Source of the DNA: Seriola aureovittata
Lineage: Eukaryota; Chordata; Actinopteri; Carangiformes; Carangidae
Reading direction: 5' to 3'
DNA: 64,000 bases
NCBI RefSeq assembly: GCF_021018895.1
Contig: NC_079382.1
Span: 14,641,001-14,705,000 of the forward strand
Shown here: piece after piece, positions 51,330-62,570 of the stretch
Layout: every line of letters starts with the position of its first letter
Position numbering within the stretch: position 1 is the stretch's first letter
The notes under the pieces: generated by a model
What the model was told of the DNA's origin: nothing
Database searches by the model: none
Seen by the model: only the letters and a program-made list of their open reading frames with translations
Position numbers and translations under genes: made by a program

Positions 51330-54300
51330 GTGTGCGTGTGTGGTCTTGCTGCCAGGGGGATTGCCAAGTTCCCTCTCACCCTGTGTGGAATGTGGCAGGC
51401 AAAGCAGACCTGTGTGTGTTTGTGTGAGCTGGATATAACTGTGGAGGGGGAGAAACTAGTTAAGCCGACACAATTAAGAGAAAGTATCAAACTCGCAGCA
51501 GTGCAGTTTGTAAATCACACTAAGGATAATGAGTCAAATTAAAATGCTTTTATGTCATGTTAAATTGGGTCATAAATACATTTGAGTTGTTCAAAGAAAT
51601 CTTTCACCAGTTAAATCCAAATTAAATGCTCATATATCACTATTTTAAGGTTAATGTATGATTTCTAATGTAGTTCAACAGCTTGGTAACAAGCAATTGA
51701 GCCAATCAGAGAAATAAATATGTATTTGTAGGTTGCAATAATATTAAAAATGTATATAAATGCAAGCTGTTACATAAAGGCGCCTGCTTTGGTTGGTTTG
51801 TAATTCTGATAAATTGCTTTGAGGCATGCAAATAATCTCTAAGTAAACTTAAAATAGGATTGCACCTGTTCTCTATTTTCACAACCCAGCCACAGGTGGA
51901 AACCTGTTAATGTGAGCAATGGTGGTTTAATAACCATCTCTATTTAGAGAGAGGCTGACCTTTTGAAAACTGGGAATGTCTCTTGTTTCCTTTCCTCCTT
52001 TTAACTGTGGCCATGGTGATAAGGGGACAATGTGTGTGTTTTTGTGTGTGTCCGTGTGTGTAAGTGCATGTGTGCTGGTGTGTGAGTTAGAGGACACTGT
52101 TTCTGTGAGATTTCCTCTTCCCTAACAAACACTAACCAAATAAAGGTAATTGAATCACAGTGTGTCCACTCTGTGAGTGTGTGCGAGCATGAGTGTGTGT
52201 TGACTCTTTGTAAATGTGTTTGCAGAGCACTTAGCCAGGAAGCTCGAGCTTGTTTTTCAAGTTGTTTTTAGTCGTCCAAAAGTAGATCTACATGATTGAA
52301 CAAAAACTGTCTCAGTTTTAGTTTAATTTTAGATGAACCACATAGATTTGGAGACAAAACGATAAGCTTAATTAATTTAAGTACTGAATTTAGCAATTGC
52401 AGCGAAGTATTGAAATGGGAGAAGCTACAACTGAAGTGTTTGTTTCTCCTCTGCAGCAGCCAGCTCATAAATGGGCCTGATAAGTCCAGAAAGACATTAT
52501 ATGACGGTGGCCAGGGGATCAGCTCTCTCCTTTTATCTGCATTTTCCTTCTCACAGGCTGGAATGTTAATGGTGGCTTTGTGATGGGGTTCAGCTCTTCT
52601 GAGTGACTGACAGGCCGACTGGCAGCTCTCAAAGACTCCTAATGGGAAAGCAGAGTTAGCTGAGAGACGTCAGTGTTTTTAAAGAATGAGAGCTTTTATT
52701 TGATTTCAAGCAGCCTCTGAGGTTAAATGAAAGTTCACTTAGTGCTTGTTCCATTAAATGGTTTATATAATGTTTCTATTCATAATCGTTGATACCAGCT
52801 GGTTGTGTGGCGCAAGTAAACATGGGTACTGGCAACCTTGATAACCTAACAGAAATCGAGCCTGAAAGGTGGTACATAGCTTACATAATTAAAAGCTTTA
52901 AAGGTCCCATTTTTTTACTTTTCCATGTTATATCTGAAGTGTTGATGGGCATAGCTGAGAGCGGTGACTGCTTTGTTGTGACATCACAAAGTTAGGGAAG
53001 TCGTGACGGCTCGTTTTAAGGCTCAGTTTCTGAATACAGGTCGTGTGCATTTATTTGTGGACTGAACGCTTTGATACTTTCACAGTAGTATTATAGCACC
53101 TAGGCTTGTTTTATAATCCAAAAAGACATGGAAAACTCACATTATACAATATGGGACATTTAAGATAGACAACAACAATCTATCATACTACCAGAACCAA
53201 TGGTCTATTAAATTGTTCTTTGGTATATAAATAAGCTGACTATCATATTGCCAGAAGAGTGCTATTGTAAATCTGTGGGGAACATCCGACAGGCATGTAT
53301 ATACTGTATCGTTTTATGTTAACTGGCTTTAGAAATCATCCTTGGTAGGTTTTTAATATAAAACACTTTATTCTACAGCCATGACTGGAGGGCTGACGCT
53401 ACCAGCTAAATAAGCTAAAGCTGCACTCTCTCCTCCTGTTGTTGCGGTATTCTTGGCCTGGAGGTGTCTTTTAGATGTAAGTAATTATCTGTCAGGGCTT
53501 GCTGACATGCAGCACTACCAATTGTCCATGGAAACACAACATTATGGAATGAAAAAGATCATGGAGGAGATTGTTGCGTGCTAGCAACTGCATATTGATA
53601 GTAGCATGAAATGAGGGAAAAGTGGTGAATTAGCCCAGGCAAGGCAAAACGGTGGTAGCAAGTTGGTTCCACTGCAATGAAATGAAGCATTTAGAGTGGG
53701 TTTTTTTTGTTGTATTTGCTTGCACGGGGATGCTTGTGCTACACATAGAAATTATGTGGATTGTGCTAGAGGGCTGCAATTGAATATCAGGAAGGTTTAT
53801 GCATTCAGATACGGTCAAAGTGCTTATGGTAACAGCTGATTTGGCATCTTGCTGTCTTATAGGTTACCTGTCCAAAGTGTTGAGGAACTACACCGAGCAG
53901 GCCTGTGACGGAGACTTCCTGTCTGTTCGCTGCCCGCCTCGCACCACCATCACCGTCCAATCAGCTTTCTACGGAAGGAGAGGTGCGTCTGACTTCCAGC
54001 AGTGCCCTCAGACCTACCAGGCCCTCCTCAGTTCTTACAACGCCCGGGAGGATGATCGATATTGTTCTGTATCCACTGCACTACAGGTAATTAACTGAGC
54101 TCACACATTCCAGATAGAGTTTTGTATTAGAAATCCAACCTGTTATAATTTCAAGCTAGTATTAAAAGAGATTCCCATGTATCTGAAACTTGGATCTCAT
54201 TTCGTTCCCCCCTTTGTTAGTTCACCCTTCACACACATACACGCCCTTGCTTTTGGGCTGCAAATCCTCCTGGGAGAAAGTGTCCTGTAAAATGGTCAAA

Positions 54301-54877
54301 TTGGCCAAGGGTTAAATTTCGGAGGACCACTGATTATGTAACGCTTTGTGAAGAGGTTTTCCGGCAAATTACACTCTGTAAAGAGGAAGTGGGCTTGTAT
54401 GTTCCCCTGACACAAAGCGATTTCATGGGGTCTTTGCCTTAGCATCCTCTCCTAAATTGGGATGCGGCTGGACTAGAAGCCCCGCTTTGCAGCACCAACA
54501 CAACCACACACAAACACATCCTGTTCAGCATTCATTCAGTTGTTTTGTGTATTCTTAGTCCCCCTGCCTTCTAGTGTTAAACACCGTCCGTTTCCATAAT
54601 AGACAGGGCAGCCATGAATGCACAGACACAGAGAGTGCATTGTGCTGAAGTGAGAGAATTACTGACTGCTGCGCCACCCACATTACTATACGTCACATTA
54701 CTACAACCCTGAAGAATCTCATTCCACCACCTGTTCATCCCCCTTGTTCTGCGGGTATTGCAGCATAAATTCTCCATGTAAAGTTTATGGGTATCCCAGC
54801 TATGGCTGCAACTAATGATTGTTTTCATAGTGGATTAATGTACAGATCTTTGTAATTATTTTATGAAAAAACATCTA

Positions 54878-54908
<31 letters not shown>

Positions 54909-57900
54909 TTATTTTTTCTTTGTGTTTTCACTTGAATGATTAAGCAATTATTAAAATTAATGCAGATTTATTTTCTGACAATCAATGAATTGATTCATTG
55001 TTTCATCAATAATCCTGGTTTTTCTTCAACCAGGTGGCATGTACACGTCTTGTAATAGATCCAGTGCATTTCATCTTTGTGGTGTACACACACTAATCAG
55101 TGAAATCGCTCACAGTGAAGACCTACATGTGTTTTTTGGTGTGTTTATACGGGAAATCCACAGATCGTGTCCTTTATTTCCCCTCACAGTACTGCACCAA
55201 CCACAGATCCCAGTGCTGCATTCCATGATCTGTTGTAACTAATGCTTCTCTTTTAATGTTAAATTCGGGGAAAGTCTCTGAACAGAATCCCCTCTGTCAT
55301 TCCCCCAGCGAGTGGGATTTCAGTACAAGAGAATGTAGTGTGTTGGAATGTGCTCACCTGGGATACAGCAGGCTAAAAGATGATGAAACTAGAGAAGCAG
55401 ACGGATGCCAGGAAATGAGTGGAATGGAGCTTTCCAGAGTTTTCATTCTCCTGTTCTCTTTTCTTTTTTTTCTCTTACCTGCTCCTCTCCTCCTTATTCC
55501 CATGGCTATAAGCAGCCTGTTTGAAGTGGTTTTAGGTTTGCCTGCTGCTGGTCTCACCATCGTTGGCTTATTGTTCTTCCTCTAAACCTATCTTTGGTCT
55601 TCTCCCGCTCTCTGTCACTCTTTCCTTCTTTAGAAAATGCTGGACGAGTGCCAAGACAGAAGGAGCTGTCAAGTCCTTGTCAACAGCCGCGTGTTTGGGA
55701 CAGACCAGTGTCCTGGCAGCAGTAAATACCTCATTGTCTGGTACAAATGCAGACCTAGTAAGTCCCTCGTCACCTTGTATCCTGACAATGACACACACTT
55801 GTCTCTCTCTGTGCTTGGACCATGCTTTCTCTTTTCTCACACGCTTCCACATTTAGTCAGAAATAGACCAGGGGTGGGGTCACTTCATTTGCACAAGGGA
55901 CAACCCAATTCCAACATTAACAATCAGTGTATTGAACAACTCTAGTGCTTCTCCGCAGCTATCTGATTATTATAAGGAAGCTAGAAGGAAGGCTTAGGCT
56001 GTATTGACCATCCTCATAACAACCAATGACCATCACATGGATATCTTTTCTGCCCTGTATTTGTCCACGTCCACATACAAGCTTAGGTGCTGCCATATTG
56101 AAACACAGATTTTAAGTGCACAAAAAACAGAGCATTTGTAGATTTTACATCATGCTTCTTTAAGAAAAAAATCACCTGCAAAAGCATCAGGTAGTGCTAG
56201 ACTTGAAATACATTTTGTCTGCATGTTTTTTCCTCATTTGAGTTTATTACACTAAGTTATTTTAATGCAATTAAAGGAAACAGTTAAACAAAGGTAAACA
56301 AATCCCATTGAAAGACCAAGAACAACAGTGAGTCAATCCATCTCTCAATATTTTTCTGTAAATCTTGGTAATGGGTAACAAATAAATCTTTTTTAGTTAA
56401 TGTTACTCAAACAGGAGTAAAAAATTTATTTGTTGGGAACTATTTTGTGTCGTTTGGTTAAAACACATCGGGTGCTCTAGTGAGTATTTACAGCACCAGG
56501 ATGTTGTATGTGGAACTGACTCATAAACTACAGTTCCCATGTTTGTGATAATATTGGAACATGTCACCAAGTGCAACTATGAGGCTTACTGATGTGTTTT
56601 AATCTTGAGACAACAGTGGAGGAATAAGCCATGCATATCATACTTGGTACTTGGATCAATTCATTGCATTTGATATTTTCATGGGATTTATTGACAATAA
56701 GAAAAAAATAAATGTCACCATACAAGGGTATTTCAGTACTTCTGGTTTGATCAATTTATCCAATCATCTAACTTGACTATAAATTCTACACTGAATTATG
56801 TGTCACATTGTCTGTGTCTTTCCTTCTGTTGTCTTCTCTGCTCAATTTAAAAGAAAAAAAAATGTATTGCGTGCCTCCTCCTTTATCCCTCTCCTTGGCT
56901 CTCCCTGTGAGCCAGGAAGCTAAGAGTATCACTCCAGAGGGGAGCCACAACAGTGCAGTAATCCCACCCAGATTCTAGTCTCCATTCATGGCTCAGTGCT
57001 GTGCTGAGCCGAGCCGCACTGAGCTGTGCAACAGTTCACACTAGAGTGACCAGAAGTGGGCATTAATCCACTGATCCCCCTGCCCTCCCCACTTTTTCTT
57101 TCTCCACCGGACCCCGGGGCCAATCAACAGCTCTTTGTTCACTGTCACTTAACCAATGACTTCTCAGGGGAAGAGAGAAAGGCCGCATGGGGTGTTAGTG
57201 AGGTGCAACGGGCAGGTGTCACTGCCTCTGAAAGGAGAGGTGGATGGAGGACAGAGGAAGTGAGGGAGAAAAGGGAGGGAGTAAGAGAGAACAAGAGTGA
57301 ATCCGTCACCAAAAGATATGACAAACCAGTACGACCCCTTTTCTGTGCCTTCTCCTCTTTCTGCATTCCTGTTCCACTCCCCACACGGTTGTAGAAGTGG
57401 TTGCTGTTGTGTTTTTATTTGTTGGCCAGCGGAGCTGCTCTGGCTGTCACAGGTCACTGTGGCTGGATGTGTGTGAGGAATGCCTCTGCATGGCTCTACA
57501 TGTCCAGTGAGCAACTCTACCTCTGTTTCTGCCTGTTTACACTGAATTAAGCTAGGGTCCTGTCTTCTGTGCTTATTACAAGCTGCTCTACAGAGGTTTG
57601 ATAAAATAAACATTGTGGGAAAAAATTAAAAATCAAAAGAAATCAAAAAGAAATCATTCCTTTTCATCTGAAAATGTCATTTCTGATGTAAAGACAACCA
57701 ACAGTTTACTTAATGTTTTGTTTTGTGGTCAAGGCAAGACAGTTTTTTTTTCTGTTATAGCATTTTAGGAATCAAATCATGTAGAAAGCTGATATTTTAA
57801 TGGAATATTCATAAATTCAAAATTGCTTCAATTATCTTATTTTCCTTTTGTGCTTTTTTGCTGGTTCGTAACATCTTGTATCCTCTCTTTCCGTGTCTCC

Positions 57901-58055
57901 AGACGAGTATAAGAGTAAGGTGGTTTGCGAGGAGGAGAGGATGAGGCTGAGCTGCAAGCGGGGTATGCAGATCGCCGTTTACTCCGCCATGTTTGGCCGA
58001 ACTCAACAGGGCACCCTGGAGTGTCCCCTTCATCACAGGAGGGCGCCGTCAGTAG
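34294..58055 (+). CDS. eva1c: Protein eva-1 homolog C, 5' part of gene (exons 1-4; partial)
   Basis: Single-pass membrane protein with two SUEL-type (galactose/rhamnose-binding) lectin domains. The family includes C. elegans EVA-1, a Slit co-receptor in axon guidance; mammalian EVA1C binds heparin and Slit. Exons 34294-34477, 53863-54086, 55634-55757 and 57903-58055 splice in frame (GT-AG) to residues 1-228. Residues 38-50 are hydrophobic (signal peptide or anchor). Lectin domain 1 spans about 70-176: ACDGDFLSVRCP (75-86), SAFYGR (95-100), MLDECQDRRSC (138-148), NSRVFGTDQCPGSSKYL (153-169), YKC (173-175). Domain 2 starts with VVCEEERMRLSC (184-195) and AVYSAMFGR (202-210), then breaks at the exon 4 end. 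N70 (NYT) is a possible glycosylation site. The DFSGYL junction matches mammalian EVA1C. EVA1A and EVA1B lack lectin domains, which supports EVA1C. The rest of domain 2, the transmembrane segment and the tail are not in the window. Confidence 0.92.
36933..37241 (-). mobile_element. hAT-like MITE, family C copy 1
   Basis: On the minus strand it starts AGGTTGCAACTACCAATTTT, then reads CATTATCGATTACTCTGAAG and ATTATTTTCTTGATTCATCC; the opposite end is GGTGAAACGATTAATTGATT. I recognise this as a very abundant teleost repeat beginning GGCTGCAACTAACGATTATT, usually classed as a hAT-type non-autonomous element. About 310 bases, diverged, no coding capacity. Confidence 0.65.
38373..38836 (+). mobile_element. 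hAT-like MITE, family C copy 2
   Basis: Starts AGGGCTACAACTGGCAATTA, followed by CTGTCGATTATTTTCTTTATT and TTGTTTGGTTTACAAAATGT, the same order as copy 1 read on its own strand. The far end, with CAATTACTCAATTAATGG and GAAAATAATAATTAGCTG, is a diverged inverted copy. Opposite orientation to copy 1, only 1.1 kb away. Confidence 0.6.
40311..40390. repeat. (GT)n microsatellite
   Basis: Forty uninterrupted GT units, one of the longest pure tracts in the window. Confidence 0.97.
41356..41626. mobile_element. MITE-like element with TTTTTCCA ends
   Basis: The left end CGTTTTTTTCCATTGG and right end TGCAGTGGAAAAACGC are imperfect inverted repeats. The interior has paired TACCTGG / GGTACC words and the AGTCGAGTCGAG motif that I recognise from an abundant fish repeat. 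About 270 bases, no coding capacity. Confidence 0.6.
41636..42061. mobile_element. MITE-like element with CTTTCACACCTG ends
   Basis: The left end GCTTTCACACCTGG and right end CAGGTGTGAATACAGC are imperfect inverted repeats; inside, GAACCAGACC-type words sit near the right end. About 425 bases, starting 10 bases after the previous element. Non-autonomous; superfamily not assigned. Confidence 0.6.
47227..47590. mobile_element. TTAA-flanked MITE, copy 2 (in eva1c intron 1)
   Basis: 364 bases bounded on both sides by TTAA. The left end TTAAAGGTGCTATCTGTATG and the right end TACAAACAGCTCCTTTAA are imperfect inverted repeats, and the next block inward also pairs (TTTTGCTATTGCTAC with GTAGCAATAGCAAAA). 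Same family and orientation as 2879-3310. No open frame. Assignment to a piggyBac-like family rests only on TTAA. Confidence 0.8.
51230..51341. repeat. (GT)n microsatellite
   Basis: About 56 GT units with a few GC/GA interruptions at the edges, including 39 uninterrupted units. Confidence 0.97.
52897..53163. mobile_element. TTAA-bounded MITE-like element, family D
   Basis: The left end TTTAAAGGTCCCAT and right end ATGGGACATTTAA are near-perfect inverted repeats enclosing about 265 bases. The interior includes TGTGACATCACAAAGTTAGG, GACGGCTCGTTTTAAGGC and CTTTCACAGTAGTATTATAG, words I recognise from a very abundant teleost repeat. No coding capacity. TTAA at both ends suggests a piggyBac-like origin but does not prove it. 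It sits 0.7 kb before eva1c exon 2. Confidence 0.7.
53863..54086 (+). CDS. eva1c: eva1c coding exon 2 (first half of lectin domain 1)
   Basis: A 224-nt exon with acceptor ctgtcttatag and donor gtaatt, encoding residues 62-136. It has the SUEL lectin signature: YTEQACDGDFLSVRCPP, then TITVQSAFYGRRG. Cysteines fall at 76, 85, 109 and 129. The segment after FYGR (residues 101-127) is the variable loop before CSVSTALQ. Confidence 0.95.
54087..55633 (+). other. eva1c: eva1c intron 2
   Basis: 1.55 kb. Contains the family C fragment, an (AT)n run near 54888-54910, and otherwise unremarkable sequence. No extra exon seen. Confidence 0.85.
54799..54870 (+). mobile_element. hAT-like MITE, family C fragment (eva1c intron 2)
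   Basis: ATGGCTGCAACTAATGATTG, then TTTTCATAGTGGATTAATGT, matches the left end of the family C repeat. After about 70 bases it runs into A-rich and (AT)n sequence; a possible remnant of the other end, with CAATTATTAAAATTAATGC, lies near 54940-55010. Confidence 0.55.
55634..55757 (+). CDS. eva1c: eva1c coding exon 3 (second half of lectin domain 1)
   Basis: A 124-nt exon with acceptor ttctttag and donor gtaagt, encoding residues 137-177 plus one base. It completes lectin domain 1: MLDECQDRRSCQVLVNSRVF, then GTDQCPGSSKYLIVWYKCRP, with cysteines 142, 148, 162 and 175. The match to mammalian EVA1C (VLDECQ, NSRVFG, CPGSSKYL) is very close. Confidence 0.96.
55758..57902 (+). other. eva1c: eva1c intron 3
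   Basis: 2.1 kb. Contains family B copy 2 at 56296-56695. Frames near 57056-57613 are open on both strands but low-complexity (GA-rich) and resemble nothing known. Confidence 0.85.
56296..56695. mobile_element. MITE-like element, family B copy 2 (eva1c intron 3)
   Basis: The left end AAACAAATCCCATTGAAAGA and right end TTTTCATGGGATTTATTGAC form imperfect inverted repeats. The body shares TTACTCAAACAGGAGTAAA, CTAGTGAGTATTTACAGCA and CATGTCACCAAGTGCAAC with copy 1. Same orientation as copy 1. Lies between eva1c exons 3 and 4. Confidence 0.7.
57903..58055 (+). CDS. eva1c: eva1c coding exon 4 (first half of lectin domain 2)
   Basis: A 153-nt exon with acceptor gtgtctccag and donor gtgagt, encoding residues 178-228 plus one base. 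It opens the second SUEL lectin domain: NEYKSKVVCEEERMRLSC, then MQIAVYSAMFGRTQQGTLEC, with cysteines 186, 195 and 218. The domain needs at least one further exon carrying the C-terminal cysteines and the KYL-V-Y-C strand; none was found before 64000. Confidence 0.95.
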
Positions 58056-59337
58056 GTGAGTCTCATTCTTGCTCACTCACACTGCAGGTTACAAAACAGT
58101 TGAGTAGCTGAGGAAGCTGCATTTCTGCCATTTTCTTGCACCAAATAGATCAAATATAAGACGGGTCATAATATAGGTGGAGATTGTAGCAGCACTAAAT
58201 AAAAATGCGTTGCACCATGAAGCTAGTTCTCACATTGAGAGTAGTTGTCACTAAATACAAACTGCCAGGAACAACTGTTCCAACTGACATAGCGAACATT
58301 AGCTTGTATATAATGTACGACCTGTTTAGATTGAAGAGTAAAAGAAGCAGCTAATATTAAATATTGTCGACGTACCTGACCTCATATTTGTAATGTTGTA
58401 AACTGGATGATTTCAAATTGCATCTCACTAAACTAACACAATTAGCTCAATTACCTTTGTTTGAAACTTCATGAATGAGAACTAAGCAAGGACACACAAA
58501 CTTAGTGATGGATTTACAAACAGCGAGTGTGACCCAATCCTGGCTGAGGGTGCTGTGATGCTAGATGCTAAAGTGCTGTTTTATGATAATCTTATTCACT
58601 GATTATCCCCTTAGGAGGGTGGGCAAAGGTGATAATGTTTTTATTATCAATACTGTTTGACTTTATTATCTTTCGCTTTATTCATAGCATCAGTTTTGGG
58701 TTCAGTCTGAGGTGAGGAGAGGAATGAGATTTCTTACTTGAAAACACAAGCTGGGAATGTAAATCAGGTCTGCCTGGGTTTGCATGATGTTTAAAGTGAG
58801 TCTCCTTGTCCTGCTAATGTTGTTATACATAGTAATGAGTTGAAAGAGTGTAACCTAAGGTCACTCTGGGCTTTGATTTGTTCTTTTTCCCCAAGACGTT
58901 TTTTTTCTTTTTACAATAAGATATACCAGGAGACATCCGGCAGATGGGGAAAATGAAAGATTTTATTGATGAGTTTCACATGTCAGGGCTCGAACACCTC
59001 TGAACCACAAAGAGAACTACAAACGCCAGGCTCATAACTCATAGCTCAATCTCTCTTTTGTGAATTTTCTGCGACTTGGGTGATAATTGCCTCGAGATGC
59101 TGTCGGGGTTCGGTGGATTTTATCATTTCCTCGCCAGCTTCTTTGCTTCAGAGTCTCTACAACAAACGCATGTCTGCCACACCCGTACTTGACGTCAGCT
59201 ATATAAAATGCCCCTTTTCTACTCGGGTAACTGATTGATAATTTAACTTTCAGAAAAATGTCACCATTCGGCATCTTCTTTATCTTACTCTGAAATGAAG
59301 AGTTACACTGTATAAAACCACTTCTCAAGCTCAGGTT

Positions 59338-59338
<1 letters not shown>

Positions 59339-59403
<65 letters not shown>
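59339..59403. repeat. (CA)n microsatellite
   Basis: About 32 uninterrupted CA units. Confidence 0.97.
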
Positions 59404-59407
<4 letters not shown>

Positions 59408-62400
59408 TTGTCAGGGGAATTGGGGTGGAATGTAGATCAGATGTCTCTGTCATCCAAAGCGCAGAGTTTGGCCCGTAAAAAAGGGACAGTATTGAGTTCC
59501 CTCCAAGTATGTATGTGTGTGTACGTGCATGTGTTAGTGCACGGGATATCCAGATGTACTCTAGCTCTTGTTTAGGAGAATGTTAATGACTCTAAGCTTG
59601 GATACATGACAAGTCTTAGTATAACCATAGCTACTGTGCTGGTGGCCCTTGGCCTCTTTTGCCGGGCAGCTCATTTATTTCACTTTAGTCTGCGCTGCCT
59701 TTGTTTCGTTAATGTACAGGAGGAAATAGACACTGAGGTTTGTAAATAAGTAACCAGGGCAGGTCTAAGTTAACTGGGGAGTGTGTGTGCTAGAAACAGC
59801 CTGTGTGATGAAGCTGTGAAGGAAGGCAAAATATCATTCGCCATGATTCACAATTTAAATAATGAACAACAAACGTGCCCTGAAGTGTGTGTGTGCGTGT
59901 GTGTGTGCACACACACGTACGTCTTTGTGACAAAGGTGACAGGACAGGGTCAAAATAATGACCCAGGCGTCAGTCACTGGGTAATCAGAGAATATAAAGA
60001 ATGGCAATGGCATTGTGTGAGTGTGTATGTGTATGTGTCTGTGTCTGTGTCTGTGTGTTGTTATGTTCTATATGAACACCGAGGGGCTGCTTTGAAGCAA
60101 CCTCAGCCAGTTCTCTGTATGCAGGCGGACCAGGAATGTGCAACAGGTAGGTGTAAGCGGGTGGGACGGGGCTGGCCTGATATCTGGTTTCAGACTCAGG
60201 ATTAAATACAGTAGCACTGATGGAAAAGTGACTCTACTGTTACAGTTATATGAAAGCCAGACTACAAGCGGTGTTTACTGTCAAATCACATGTTAACTTT
60301 GTGTGTGTTTACATCAACTGCACACTCAGACATACACATAACGCCTTGGTCTTCCTGTCCACCCATTCTGCAGCATGCTGTCCTACCTCTCCATCACGTA
60401 GACACGCACATGCTAAACACACTCCAACCTCCCACAAACACCTCCTGGGGCTGTTCCAGACTGTCTAGCGGTGCCCTGGTGGGATTTCCCCTGTCAGCTC
60501 CGTCTTTGATGTGGCTCCCATGTCACCAGGAGCAGGAAGTGAGGGTGTCTTGAGTGACAGCTCAGACACACACCATTAATTATTTTCAAATGCCCATCTC
60601 CCCCCCCTCCCCCTCTCCCCTTTTTGCCCCTCCTGCCCATGATAGTTTGTATGCCTCACACACGCATTTGTGTGTGTGTATTTGTGGTTCTGTGTGTTCT
60701 GAATAATCTCGGTCTTGGCAGTCACATTATGCGCAAGTTTGTTTTGCACCTATTTTGATTTGATGTCTCTTTAAACATGTGTTTGACTGTGCCAGCATGG
60801 TAGGTTATAGTAATCCCCCAAACCGCACTGTCCTGGCAAGCTCATCACTGCCTGAGGTGTGAGATCAACTCCTGAACTCATACAGCTTGCCGCACCTGTC
60901 CAGGTGAGCTATGTATAGTATTAGATGGAGAGATATCTCACTGTACGGCAGCGGGGATTTGCCTGTACACTGTTTCCCCAACAAATAATCACCTTACATG
61001 CTGTGTTTCTGTTTCATCCAGAGACCAAGATTGCAGTGTCTTTGAATGAACTCCAGATAATCATATTGTCTGAAAATCTTCTGGAGGTACTTTTCTAGTC
61101 TCCAAATCCTATTTAGCTTGCAGTCTATTTACCATCATGGAGAGCCGTATGCTTGTCGAATCCAAAGGCCCTGGAAAAGTGGAACAGACAAAAACAAGCG
61201 CATACACAGGCATGTGCGCACAAAAGTCAAGACCTCTTTGATCTTGTCTGTACCTTGGTTTTGAGGTGGGGTGGGATCGGTGGAGTTGGACAGGTCTTGG
61301 CGGCAATGGAGAATCCTCAAAGCAAAGGGGCCTGTTCAGCCCTCCTCTCTCATCTGCCCCATTACCATCACACACACCTCTTGACATCTAAATAGCCCCC
61401 CATGCTTGGCATACTGGGTCCCAGACTGACTTTTTTTTTTTTTTCTTCCTCTTCTTCTTTTTTTCAAGGCCTCTGCGCTTTCACTTTTGAGCATGTGCTT
61501 CGGACAAGGCCCACAGTAAGATGTTTGGAACTGTAAGCTCGGGCTGGTTGGACGATCACAGTGGCTTTTAAAAGCTGAGTATGCACAGCTGCAGTTCAAA
61601 TTTGACACTTGGCTTTTTTGGAGGCCTGTTCCAGTTGTTAGGGTACAAGCTGCTTCACTGTAACTCTATCTGCAGTCCTCCTTGACTTTGATGCACACAG
61701 AGCAGATGAACAGCAGGACGCCGGTGTTGTTTTGGACTTCAGATTATTTTAAAGCTTGATGTTTGTATTCCAGCCACTAAAAACTTAACACTGCATGTAT
61801 TTTCCATGATAACAGGTTCATGCAAGGTTCAGGCCAAAGGGTTACCAATGAGTGGAATTAAGATGTGGTGTTAACGTGATAACACACGTGTGCGTAGTGT
61901 TGACTCTTTTCGTACCATGTGCCTCTGACTCTAGGAATAACCTGCTATCAACTTACAAACACAGCTGAAGAAAACTTCTCATGTACAGTTGTGTGCACAT
62001 TTATATTTGTCTGTGCAGGGGTGCTGTGACTTCTGCTGCACACTTCAACACTGGCAATGACTTGAAATACAATGTAATACTTGAATCCACGGTGTTACAG
62101 TAAGAGCTAATCCTCCTGAAGTGAATAGACCATTTACAGTAAAATGTGCGCGTAGGAGAGAGTCTCAAATTCATTAATGGCATTCACAGAAGGCACTTGG
62201 CGTGTGCAGGCCCTTTATACCCTATCACTGCGTCTGAAAGTAAGTCGCTTTTCTATTATACAAAGACTTTTAATCCCACAACAATGACTTAAGCCTCCCT
62301 ATCAAATTATATGTATCGCAGGTGAGTCAGAGCAGAAGAGGAGACGAGTGCTTTTGACAAGTTTGTCCGCCCATTGTCTCTTGGAAATTCCAGGGAAGGT

Positions 62401-62478
62401 GTGTGTGGGTGGAAAAACCGGGACGTCTGTTACGGGGAGCTTTCTGGGAAAGGTTGCTGTGGATATACTTCATGTGCC

Positions 62479-62480
62479 TG

Positions 62481-62562
<82 letters not shown>
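62479..62562. repeat. (GT)n microsatellite
   Basis: About 41 GT units with single GC and TT interruptions. Confidence 0.97.

Positions 62563-62570
<8 letters not shown>

Larger units (their letters stand above)
34478..53862 (+). other. eva1c: eva1c intron 1 (19.4 kb), no further exon seen
   Basis: No coding exon of eva1c or any other recognised gene on either strand. It carries at least six MITE-like elements (listed separately), several microsatellites and C- or G-rich runs (34940, 46359-46389, 46931-46949). A large first intron is common in EVA1C genes and may hold regulatory elements; none can be assigned from sequence alone. Confidence 0.6.

Noticed and set aside
60125..60146. A 22-base AG...GT-bounded segment (after ATGCAG, before GTAGGT) as a micro-exon of eva1c
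   Set aside because: It encodes nothing resembling the missing half of lectin domain 2, and such short AG/GT pairs occur often by chance.
61021..61087. Exon-like segment after TTTCATCCAG and before GTACTT as eva1c exon 5
   Set aside because: In the phase required by exon 4 it stays open, but it lacks the cysteines and the KYL-V-Y-C strand expected next, so the match is only to splice signals.
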